A stretch of DNA of 64,000 nt, taken from the NCBI RefSeq assembly GCF_016406305.1, contig NZ_CP066369.1, positions 2,436,501 through 2,500,500 on the forward strand, read 5' to 3'. The notes below the pieces were generated by a model. The model did no database searches and had not been told where the DNA came from. It saw only the letters and a program-made list of their open reading frames with translations. The position numbers and the translations under genes were made by a program. Source of the DNA: Shewanella putrefaciens (GTDB lineage Bacteria > Pseudomonadota > Gammaproteobacteria > Enterobacterales > Shewanellaceae). The stretch's first letter is position 1; every line of letters begins with the position of its first letter. Shown here piece by piece: positions 53,988 to 61,683 of the stretch.

Positions 53988-56372
53988 TTGATAGTAGAAG
54001 ATCTTGCCCATAGGGCAGCCAGCGCCCGCTGTAAACTCCAAATCACCGGCATAGTGCAAGGGGTGGGATTTCGCCCCTTCGTCTATCGCTATGCCAAGAC
54101 GTATCGACTGACGGGCACAGTGCTCAACAATGCCAACGGCGTGACCATAGAACTGCAAGGTAGCCAGAACGATCTGCAGGCGTTTATAGCGACCTTAACA
54201 AACACACCGCCGCCACTGGCACGGATTGATAATGTTATCCACACGTCACTGCCCTTAGTCCTAGGCGAAACTGGCTTTGAAATCATTCAAAGCGATGCCA
54301 GCGAGCAGGATAATCTCACAGCGCTGGTGGCCGTTTCGGCGGATAAAAGCACCTGCCAAGAGTGTTTAGCGGATATGCATAATCCAAAGGATCGCCACTT
54401 TGGCTATGCCTTTACCAACTGCACCAACTGCGGCCCAAGATACACTATCATCAATGCCTTACCCTATGATCGCCACAATACCTCGATGGCGAACTTCAAG
54501 ATGTGCCCTGACTGCGCTAAGGCCTACCATGATCCACTGGATCGCCGCTATCACGCCCAGCCCGTCAGTTGCCCAGTCTGCGGCCCCAGACTCAGTTTAA
54601 AAACGCCCCAAGGCCAATGTATTCAAGAAGAGGGTATTCAAGACGAGGGCGCAGACTTAAGTACGGATATTGCGGTGCTTCAAGCCGCAGCAGCTAGGCT
54701 AAAGCAAGGGCAAATTTTAGCGATCAAGGGCCTAGGTGGATTTCACTTAGTCTGCGATGCCAGAAACACGCAAGCCGTCAACACACTGCGCCAGCGCAAA
54801 CAGCGCCAAGCTAAGCCACTGGCGGTGATGATGGCCGATATCGACATGGCCAAACGTTATGTCACAGGCTCAGACGCTGAATGGCAAGTGCTTAGCTCCC
54901 AGGAGCGCCCCATAGTGTTGATGAGTAGCCGAGCAGAGCATGATCTTAGCTTAGCTGTCGCGCCCAATCTGAATAAACTCGGGGTATTTTTGCCCTACAC
55001 CCCACTGCACCATTTGCTCCTAAGCCGCTTCAATGGCCCCTTGGTCGCCACCAGCGCCAATGTGTCGGGCGAGCCGATTATCACTAATTGTGCTGAGCTT
55101 ATCAGCCACTTAAGCCATGTTGTGGATGCGATAGTCGACCATAACAGGCCCATACTAAATGGCTGTGACGACAGTGTTGTGCAGATTATAGAACCGCATT
55201 CATTACCGGCAGAGGTGCAGGTACTGCGTCTCGCCCGAGGTTATGCGCCGCTGAGTTTCCCCTTGGATGCGCCACTCACGCGTTCATTCCTTGCCGTGGG
55301 GGCACAGCAAAAAAATGCCGTCGCCTTTGGTTTTGGCAGCAATGTGTTTTTAAGTCCCCACATTGGCGATCTGTTCAGCGTCAGCGCCGAGCACTATTTT
55401 GAACGCACCTTAGCCACCTTCACCCGCTTGTATCAGTTTGCACCCAATCTTATTCTGCGGGATAAACATCCAGATTATGCCCCCTCACGCTGGGCAGAAA
55501 TGCAAACAGAAACCAAGCAAATCCCCTGTTTAGCGCTGCAGCATCACCATGCCCATGTGCTGAGTGTGATGGCCATCAACCAATATCGCGATCCCGTTTT
55601 AGGCTTTAGTTTCGATGGCACAGGCCTTGGGGACGATGGCAGTTTATGGGGCGGCGAAGTGCTATTAACGACCCTAGATAAGGCCGAACGGCTGGCGCAC
55701 TTTGAGCCCATCGCCTTACTCGGTGGCGAGATGGCCATCAAGCACCCGGTCAGGTTATTAGTGGCGCTGCTATTTGAACAAATGAGTATCGATAAAGTGC
55801 AAGCACTGCCGTTACCGATACTGAAAAGTTTAAGCCCAAATACCCTGATTAATCTGCATAAAATCTGGCAAAACGGCAGTGCACTTAAAAGCTCATCGGC
55901 CGGAAGGCTGTTCGATGCCCTCGCCTGCGCCTTAGGACTGATAGAAACTACCTTGTTTGAAGGCCAAGCCGGAATGGCGATAGAGGCCGCGGCGAATCGC
56001 GCCGATGCCTTGTCCCTCGATACTATTAAGCTCAACTTACCCCTTGAGGGCGAACAGTGGTGTAGCAGTAACATGTTCAAACACGTTGTTGAATTGATCA
56101 CGGCGCAGCCACTAACGGACCATAGACGCGATGCCATCGCCCGCGCCTTCCTGCACACATTAGGCGATGCACTCTGTGACTATGCTGCGAAGTACAAACC
56201 GCTGCCAACCGTGCTCTGCGGCGGCGTATTCCAAAATAAATACCTCTTAGAATATTGCCTAAGCAAACTCCATCGACAGGGGAATCGAGTCTTATCCAGC
56301 AAACACATCCCCATTAATGATGGCGGGATAGCCCTAGGTCAACTCTGGTATGGGATACATCAAAATAGCTGA
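53988..56372 (+). CDS. hypF: Carbamoyltransferase HypF
   Basis: HypF makes the cyanide precursor for the hydrogenase active site by transferring carbamoyl from carbamoyl phosphate to the HypE C-terminal cysteine. The 794-residue protein contains an acylphosphatase domain (GIVQGVGFRPFVYRYA), zinc motifs (CQECLADM, CTNCGPRY, CPDCAKAY, CPVCGPRL), a YrdC domain (KGLGGFHLVCDA), and the Kae1-like domain with HHHAHVLSVM. No ATG is suitably placed ahead of the domain, so the start is probably TTG at 53988. A 172-base gap separates it from hypB. Confidence 0.94.
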   Translation: MIVEDLAHRAASARCKLQITGIVQGVGFRPFVYRYAKTYRLTGTVLNNANGVTIELQGSQNDLQAFIATLTNTPPPLARIDNVIHTSLPLVLGETGFEIIQSDASEQDNLTALVAVSADKSTCQECLADMHNPKDRHFGYAFTNCTNCGPRYTIINALPYDRHNTSMANFKMCPDCAKAYHDPLDRRYHAQPVSCPVCGPRLSLKTPQGQCIQEEGIQDEGADLSTDIAVLQAAAARLKQGQILAIKGLGGFHLVCDARNTQAVNTLRQRKQRQAKPLAVMMADIDMAKRYVTGSDAEWQVLSSQERPIVLMSSRAEHDLSLAVAPNLNKLGVFLPYTPLHHLLLSRFNGPLVATSANVSGEPIITNCAELISHLSHVVDAIVDHNRPILNGCDDSVVQIIEPHSLPAEVQVLRLARGYAPLSFPLDAPLTRSFLAVGAQQKNAVAFGFGSNVFLSPHIGDLFSVSAEHYFERTLATFTRLYQFAPNLILRDKHPDYAPSRWAEMQTETKQIPCLALQHHHAHVLSVMAINQYRDPVLGFSFDGTGLGDDGSLWGGEVLLTTLDKAERLAHFEPIALLGGEMAIKHPVRLLVALLFEQMSIDKVQALPLPILKSLSPNTLINLHKIWQNGSALKSSSAGRLFDALACALGLIETTLFEGQAGMAIEAAANRADALSLDTIKLNLPLEGEQWCSSNMFKHVVELITAQPLTDHRRDAIARAFLHTLGDALCDYAAKYKPLPTVLCGGVFQNKYLLEYCLSKLHRQGNRVLSSKHIPINDGGIALGQLWYGIHQNS

Positions 56373-56544
56373 ATTAGCTTACTATTCACCCGGTTTTTTT
56401 ATCGCCATAAACCTGACGAACATCAAAGAATCATTGGCGGATTTGTATCACACTTAACATTAGCTTAACCAAATAAACGCTCGGTTTTTAACCTAAGCAA
56501 TAACAGTGTCAGGTAACACAGGCCTCGACAAGGAGAGATAAATT

Positions 56545-57324
56545 ATGTGTAAAGACTGCGGTTGCTCTCTTACCCGCCACGAGCATGATCACCACGGCGC
56601 GCACGCACACGAGAATAGCCACCACCATGGCCATTCCCACCAAGAATTACACACAAATCCCCAGTTAAACGACAAAAAAACCTTGTCTGTGATCCATAAA
56701 ATTTTAGATAAGAATGATGTCGAGGCGGGCCACAACCGCGCCCATTTTGAGGCGCATAATATTACCGCCTTTAACTTAATGAGTAGCCCTGGCAGCGGCA
56801 AAACCACGCTTTTAGAACACCTCAAAGAATATACCAAGCTCTGCTATGCCGTGATTGAAGGGGATTTAGAAACCTCCCGCGACGCCGACCGCTTGATCGC
56901 TAAAGGCATTAAGGCCTATCAAATTCAAACAGGCTCGGCCTGCCACCTAGACGCCTTTATGGTCCACGGCGCCCTGCACCACTTACCCCTCGAAGGTTTA
57001 GATCTCTGTTTTGTGGAAAACGTCGGAAATTTAGTCTGCCCTGCGAGCTACGATGTTGGCACCCATAAAAATATCGTGCTGCTTTCAGTGCCCGAAGGCG
57101 ATGATAAGATTGAAAAATATCCGGTAATGTTCCGCCGCGCCGATGTGGTTTTTATCACTAAGTGCGATCTACTGCCCTATTTTGATTTTAAGATGGATGA
57201 AGCCAGAGCCCAGCTTAAAAAACTCAATCCTGATACCCAAATCATTGAAGTCTCAATTAAAGATGGCGATTCAATGCGGGCCGTTGCCCTGTGGCTTAAG
57301 GACAATATTCGAGGTGCACAATAA
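56545..57324 (+). CDS. hypB: Hydrogenase nickel incorporation GTPase HypB
   Basis: HypB is the GTPase that helps insert nickel into the large subunit. The 259-residue protein begins MCKDCGCS, the N-terminal high-affinity nickel site, followed by a histidine-rich stretch (about residue 10-35). The GTPase P-loop SSPGSGKTTLLEH lies near residue 76, with the later KCDL specificity motif. AAGGAGAGATAA precedes the ATG. It overlaps hypC by one base. Confidence 0.96.
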   Translation: MCKDCGCSLTRHEHDHHGAHAHENSHHHGHSHQELHTNPQLNDKKTLSVIHKILDKNDVEAGHNRAHFEAHNITAFNLMSSPGSGKTTLLEHLKEYTKLCYAVIEGDLETSRDADRLIAKGIKAYQIQTGSACHLDAFMVHGALHHLPLEGLDLCFVENVGNLVCPASYDVGTHKNIVLLSVPEGDDKIEKYPVMFRRADVVFITKCDLLPYFDFKMDEARAQLKKLNPDTQIIEVSIKDGDSMRAVALWLKDNIRGAQ

Positions 57325-57569
57325 TGTGCTTATCCATTCCATCCCAAGTAGTGGCCATTGATGCCGAGCGTCAGAGTGTCACCGTCGATACCTTAGGGGT
57401 TCGCCGCGATGTCAGTAGCCATTTAATGACAGAACCCCTTGAAATTGGTGACTATGTGCTTATTCACATTGGCTTTGTGATGAACAAAATCGACAAAGAA
57501 GATGCCAAGCAAAGCCTTGAGTTATATCAAGAAATAGTCACAAAGCTCGAAAGCGAAATGGTGCACTAA
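57324..57569 (+). CDS. hypC: Hydrogenase assembly chaperone HypC
   Basis: HypC carries the Fe(CN)2CO unit with HypD. The 81-residue protein begins MCLSIPSQV, with the essential Cys2, and contains GDYVLIHIGFVMNKID as in the family. It overlaps hypB by one base (TAATG) and is followed by hypD after 64 bases. Confidence 0.96.
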   Translation: MCLSIPSQVVAIDAERQSVTVDTLGVRRDVSSHLMTEPLEIGDYVLIHIGFVMNKIDKEDAKQSLELYQEIVTKLESEMVH

Positions 57570-57633
57570 TACTTAACAGCACCCTATGGATTAGGAAAGG
57601 CGTGCACCCAATAAAGTGCACCAAGGAAAGAGC

Positions 57634-58773
57634 ATGCTCGAACTAAAACACCTCTATCAAGGCTTTCGCGATCCCCAAACTATCGCTACCTTGGCCCAAG
57701 ATATCCAACAAACGGCTAAATCGATCAAAGGACAGATAAATATTATGGAAGTGTGTGGTGGCCATACTCACACCATAATGAAATACGGCCTGTTGGATTT
57801 ACTGCCGGATAATATCGAGTTTATCCATGGCCCGGGCTGCCCTGTGTGCATTATGCCCAAGGAGCGCATTGACCAAGCGGCAGCGCTGGCCTCCCAAGCC
57901 AATGTGATCTTAGTGACGCTAGGCGATATGATCCGCGTCCCCGGTTCTAAGGGCTCGCTTGCCAGTTTTAGGGCCCAGGGTTGTGATATACGGCCTATCT
58001 ACGATCCCCTCGATACCTTAAAAATTGCCCGCGACAATCCCGATAAAACCGTAGTGTTTTTCGCCATAGGTTTTGAAACCTCAACCCCAATGACAGCCAT
58101 TCTGCTGCTGCTTGCCGAGCAGCAGAAACTCGATAACTTATTCTTTCATATCAATCATGTATTAGTGCCACCTGCAATAGATGCCGTGATGCAAGATCCT
58201 TATGCTAGGGTCAATGCCTTTATCGGCCCCGCCCATGTGAGCGTAATAAGCGGCGCGAAAATTTACCGTCCCGCCGTTGCGCAGTATGGCACACCGGTGG
58301 TCGTAGCAGGCTTTGAACCCGTGGATGTGATGGAGTCCATCCTGAGGATTGTGCGCCAAAAAGCCGCAGGCAAAGCCGAGCTCGATATCCAGTACAGCCG
58401 CGCAGTATCGGAGGAGGGAAACCTCACCGCCCAGGCCAAAGTCAATGAAGCCTTTCAAATCAGACCCCAATTTCGCTGGCGCGGCCTAGGGCCAATCCCC
58501 GACTCGGCGTTGCAACTCAAGCCCGAATATACCCATAGGGATGCCGAGCTGCGTTTTAAAGACTACTTACCCGTCAAAGAAATCGATGATCATAAGGCCT
58601 GCCAATGCGGCGATATTCTCCGCGGACTGGCAAAACCTAAGGATTGCAAAGTCTTTGGCCGTGGCTGTAATCCCGAAACTCCCTTAGGTAGCTGCATGGT
58701 GAGTTCTGAGGGAGCCTGCAATGCCTATTACCGCTATCAAGGTGTCGATATCAAGGAGCCACACCATGGCTGA
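57634..58773 (+). CDS. hypD: Hydrogenase formation protein HypD
   Basis: HypD is the Fe-S scaffold on which the iron of the active site receives CN and CO. I choose the ATG at 57634 (MLELKHLYQGF) with AAGGAAAG ahead; a GTG six codons upstream is less likely. The 379 residues include CGGHTHTIMKYG, GPGCPVCIMP, and a C-terminal cluster-binding region rich in Cys (CQCGDILRG, CKVFGRGCNPETPLGSCMVSSEGAC). It overlaps hypE by 8 bases. Confidence 0.96.
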   Translation: MLELKHLYQGFRDPQTIATLAQDIQQTAKSIKGQINIMEVCGGHTHTIMKYGLLDLLPDNIEFIHGPGCPVCIMPKERIDQAAALASQANVILVTLGDMIRVPGSKGSLASFRAQGCDIRPIYDPLDTLKIARDNPDKTVVFFAIGFETSTPMTAILLLLAEQQKLDNLFFHINHVLVPPAIDAVMQDPYARVNAFIGPAHVSVISGAKIYRPAVAQYGTPVVVAGFEPVDVMESILRIVRQKAAGKAELDIQYSRAVSEEGNLTAQAKVNEAFQIRPQFRWRGLGPIPDSALQLKPEYTHRDAELRFKDYLPVKEIDDHKACQCGDILRGLAKPKDCKVFGRGCNPETPLGSCMVSSEGACNAYYRYQGVDIKEPHHG

Positions 58774-59782
58774 TTCTCCAAAAGATAAATCCATCCAACT
58801 CAGCCACGGCGGTGGCGGTAAAGAGATGAATAAACTGATCCGTGAGCTGTTTTTTGCCGAATTTGATAACCCAATCCTTCGCAGCGAAGAAGATGCCGCT
58901 AAACTGGATCTGCACGGGTCAACCGCTTTTACCACGGACTCCTTCACTGTCTCACCACTGTTTTTTGCGGGCGGCGATATTGGCAAGCTGGCGATTGCAG
59001 GCACAGTCAACGATCTCGCCATGATGGGGGCAGAACCTCAGTATTTAAGCTGCAGCGTGATCATAGAAGAAGGCTTTTCTATCAATGATCTCACCACCAT
59101 AGTTCGCAGTATGGCCAAAGAGTTAAAACACTGTGGGGCGCGGATTGTCTGCGGTGACACTAAAGTCGTGCCTAAGGGCTGCACCGATGGTTTGTTTATC
59201 AATACTTCCGGTATTGGTCGTATCCTACGTCCCAATATTTCGGCGGCGAATCTCACCGCGGACGATGCCATTATTGTTTCCCGTGATATTGGTTGCCACG
59301 GCGCGGCCATCCTAATGGCACGTGAAGGATTAACCCTAGAATCGAATCTTCAAAGTGACTGCGCCACCCTCTGGCCCGTGGTCGAGCAATTGATCGCCGC
59401 CAATATTCCCATCCATGCGATGCGTGATGCGACCCGCGGTGGCTTGTCGGCGGTGCTTAACGAATGGGCCGCTGCGTCTAATGTGGGGATCACAGTCAAT
59501 GAGGCGAGCATTCCCGTCAGCGATGAAGTCAAAGGTCTATGCGAACTCTATGGCTTTGAGCCGATGGATTTAGCCAATGAAGGCACCTTTATCTTGGCCG
59601 TTCCAAACGATATCGCCCTTGGCGCATTGGAAATCATGCAGCGTTTTGGCCACTGCGAAAGCGCGGCGATTATCGGCACTGTTAGCGACGAATTACCGGG
59701 CAAAGTGATCTTAAGAACCCCATGGAATACTAAACGTTACTTGGACTTACCCCAAGGTGAATTGCTGCCAAGGATTTGTTAA
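58766..59782 (+). CDS. hypE: Hydrogenase expression/formation protein HypE
   Basis: HypE dehydrates the carbamoyl group on its C-terminal cysteine to thiocyanate using ATP. The ATG at 58766 (MADSPKDKS) starts inside the hypD end. The 338 residues contain [20 protein letters not shown] and [14 protein letters not shown], and end in PRIC, the reactive cysteine. All are as in the family. Its stop overlaps the hypA start by one base. Confidence 0.96.
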   Translation: MADSPKDKSIQLSHGGGGKEMNKLIRELFFAEFDNPILRSEEDAAKLDLHGSTAFTTDSFTVSPLFFAGGDIGKLAIAGTVNDLAMMGAEPQYLSCSVIIEEGFSINDLTTIVRSMAKELKHCGARIVCGDTKVVPKGCTDGLFINTSGIGRILRPNISAANLTADDAIIVSRDIGCHGAAILMAREGLTLESNLQSDCATLWPVVEQLIAANIPIHAMRDATRGGLSAVLNEWAAASNVGITVNEASIPVSDEVKGLCELYGFEPMDLANEGTFILAVPNDIALGALEIMQRFGHCESAAIIGTVSDELPGKVILRTPWNTKRYLDLPQGELLPRIC

Positions 59783-60135
59783 TGCACGAATATTCTATTG
59801 TCAGTGCCTTGATTGAACAATGCGAGCAACATGCAAGGACCAATCAAGCCAACAAAATCACCCGCGTAGAGATTAAACTTGGGGTCATGAGCGGGGTTGA
59901 GCCGTCACTGTTACAAACGGCCTTCGATACCTTTAAACTCGATGGTATATGCAGTGACGCTGTGCTCAACATGCAAATTCAGCCCTTAGTGATACTTTGC
60001 CATGACTGCCAGAGCGAGTCAGTGCTGAGCGAACGTACCGTCGTCTGCCCTGCGTGTCAAAGCTATCGCACAGTTGTACTCGACGGCGAAGATATGTTGC
60101 TGATGCAGCTTGAGATGGAACAGAACGAGGATTAA
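59782..60135 (+). CDS. hypA: Hydrogenase nickel chaperone HypA
   Basis: HypA delivers nickel with HypB. The ATG at 59782 gives [10 protein letters not shown], with the nickel-binding His2; the frame upstream is a short run-in. The 117 residues include the structural zinc cysteines CHDC and CPAC. It is the last gene of the hydrogenase operon. Confidence 0.96.
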   Translation: MHEYSIVSALIEQCEQHARTNQANKITRVEIKLGVMSGVEPSLLQTAFDTFKLDGICSDAVLNMQIQPLVILCHDCQSESVLSERTVVCPACQSYRTVVLDGEDMLLMQLEMEQNED

Positions 60136-60226
60136 TCGACCGCAATCCAGATTGCTAACGAAAGCACTATCGACAAAGCACGATCTCCTTAAAATCGCAC
60201 CTCCAATAAGAAAGCCCCTCAAAATA

Positions 60227-60311
60227 AAAATGGCTTTGAGCACTCCTTGTTCAAAGCCATCTGTGTTCAAAACCATTCACGTTCAAAGCCATTAGCACTC
60301 AAAGCCATTTT
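60227..60311. repeat. 16-base tandem repeat with matching inverted copy
   Basis: The 10-base core TCAAAGCCAT (one copy reads TCAAAACCAT) occurs at 60251, 60267, 60283 and 60299, exactly 16 bases apart. Ahead of it AAAATGGCTTTGAG (60227-60240) is the perfect complement of CTCAAAGCCATTTT (60298-60311) and can also pair with the nearer copies. It lies between hypA and lpxM, which converge here. It could be an unusual 3' end structure with alternative hairpins. Confidence 0.8.
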
Positions 60312-60340
60312 AAGCCACAATCAGCGGGCCAGCTCACATC

Positions 60341-61279
60341 TTAACGGTAGATTGAGGCTTCACCCTCAGGGCGCGTCTTAAGGACCCTTAGAAACCACAT
60401 ATACTGCTCAGGGTAAGCTAAGATAACTTGCTCAACCACTTTGTTCAGCGCTAACGCCTCGTTTTCTTTGCCCACCATGTCTTCAGGCGCAACCGCCGCC
60501 ATCACGGTGAGATCAAATTGCCGTGTCGCTTGATTGTAACCAATCTTCACCGGCAGCACTTGGGCATTGCCCGCCTGGGCTAAACGCCCAACGACCGGGA
60601 GCGTTGCCTTTACTGTACCTAAAAATGGCGCAAATACGCTTTGCTCAGGGCCTAAATCTTCATCGGGCAGATAAAAGAAGCTGTTATTACGCTTAAGCTC
60701 GGCCAATAACGCTCGAATGCCCGCCTCACGCATATACACATAGCCACCGCAGCTACTGCGCACCCGATTGCTAAACCAATTGAATAACCCGTTTTTATGG
60801 GCTTTAGCCATAGTCACCATAGGTAACTCGAGGTTAAGGCGTAAACCGGCATAATCGATGGGCCACACATGGGGCATAATAAAAATCACCGGTTGGCCCG
60901 CCGCTTGCGCCGCTTTCACATGTTCAAAGCCGATAAGATTCACCCTGCGGCGCAAATGCGCTTTCGAGCGCACTAATAACTCACCTTGGGCCAACAGCAC
61001 CAAGACAAAGTTTTGTACGTTCTCGCGGATTAAGCTTTCAATCTCGGTGGAGGATTTTTCCGGGAAACAGGCCTTCAAATTTGCTCTCGCAATCCCTATC
61101 GGCTTTTTCGCAATCGGCATCACTAATCTTGCCAATAGTCTGGCAATGGGATCACGCAGCCATGCGGGCATGAGTCCGAAAATCACTAATAGACCAATCG
61201 CCAACCAAGTGGCCCAGTATTTAGGGTGTAATAAGGCGAGTTTAAAGCGACGGTCGAAATGTTTGGGCTGTCTTGACAA
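60341..61279 (-). CDS. lpxM: Lipid A (Kdo)2-(lauroyl)-lipid IVA acyltransferase
   Basis: A 312-residue inner-membrane acyltransferase that adds a late secondary acyl chain to lipid A. It has the family's opening FDRRFKLALLHPKYW, a membrane segment (TWLAIGLLVIFGLMPAWL), the catalytic H-x4-D in PHVWPIDYAGLR (about residue 130), and LPDEDLGPEQSVFAPF. The closest known match is LpxM rather than LpxL. There is no ATG ahead of the domain; I favour TTG at 61279, with GAGGTGA five bases ahead, and note a GTG at 61288 and one at 61324 as alternatives. Confidence 0.85.
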   Translation of the reverse strand: MSRQPKHFDRRFKLALLHPKYWATWLAIGLLVIFGLMPAWLRDPIARLLARLVMPIAKKPIGIARANLKACFPEKSSTEIESLIRENVQNFVLVLLAQGELLVRSKAHLRRRVNLIGFEHVKAAQAAGQPVIFIMPHVWPIDYAGLRLNLELPMVTMAKAHKNGLFNWFSNRVRSSCGGYVYMREAGIRALLAELKRNNSFFYLPDEDLGPEQSVFAPFLGTVKATLPVVGRLAQAGNAQVLPVKIGYNQATRQFDLTVMAAVAPEDMVGKENEALALNKVVEQVILAYPEQYMWFLRVLKTRPEGEASIYR

Positions 61280-61324
61280 AGAATTCACCTCAGACAGTGG
61301 ATAAAAACAATGAAGATATTGCAC

Positions 61325-61367
61325 GAAAAAATAAACAGGAAAGCCACTCCCAAAGGAGTGGCTTTCC
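61325..61367 (-). terminator. Intrinsic terminator after ihfA
   Basis: GGAAAGCCACTCC pairs with GGAGTGGCTTTCC around a 4-base loop (61338-61367). On the minus strand it is followed by a T-rich stretch (61325-61337). It ends the pheT-ihfA transcript 17 bases past ihfA. Confidence 0.85.
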
Positions 61368-61383
61368 CATCAAACAAACGAAA

Positions 61384-61680
61384 TTACTTACCCGTGTTTG
61401 CGGCTTCTACGCGGGTTTTCAGCTTCTGGCCGGGACGGAACGTCACGACACGGCGAGCAGAAATAGGGATATCTTCGCCTGTTTTTGGGTTCCTTCCCGG
61501 TCTTTGATTCTTGTCCCTAAGGTCAAAGTTGCCAAAGCCAGATAACTTGACCTGCTCACCACTTTCAAGTGCGCCTCGAATCTCTTCAAAGAACGACTCA
61601 ACCATCTCTTTGGCGACACGCTTGTTCATTCCCAGTGTTTCAAAAAGATGTTCTGCCATTTCGGCTTTGGTAAGTGCCAT
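61384..61680 (-). CDS. ihfA: Integration host factor subunit alpha
   Basis: IHF-alpha is the DNA-bending nucleoid protein that dimerises with IhfB. The 98-residue protein has [13 protein letters not shown] at its start, [14 protein letters not shown] and the DNA-contact arm [18 protein letters not shown], all standard. It follows pheT by 3 bases, the conserved pheST-ihfA arrangement of gammaproteobacteria, and is followed by a strong terminator. Confidence 0.97.
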   Translation of the reverse strand: MALTKAEMAEHLFETLGMNKRVAKEMVESFFEEIRGALESGEQVKLSGFGNFDLRDKNQRPGRNPKTGEDIPISARRVVTFRPGQKLKTRVEAANTGK

Positions 61681-61683
61681 ACT

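Noticed and set aside
55544..56158. 204-codon open frame antisense to hypF
   Set aside because: It is opposite to the conserved Kae1-like domain of HypF, shows no family features and is explained by codon bias on the other strand.
47984..60135. Idea that the hydrogenase block is a horizontally acquired island
   Set aside because: No integrase, tRNA, direct repeats or insertion sequences flank it, its composition looks like its surroundings, and it sits beside housekeeping ihfA-pheT.
60227..60311. CRISPR array
   Set aside because: The repeat core is only 10 bases with 6-base spacers, far too short for CRISPR, and no cas genes are present.
60858..61304. 148-codon plus-strand frame opposite lpxM
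   Set aside because: It mirrors the lpxM coding region and has no signal, motif or ribosome-binding site.
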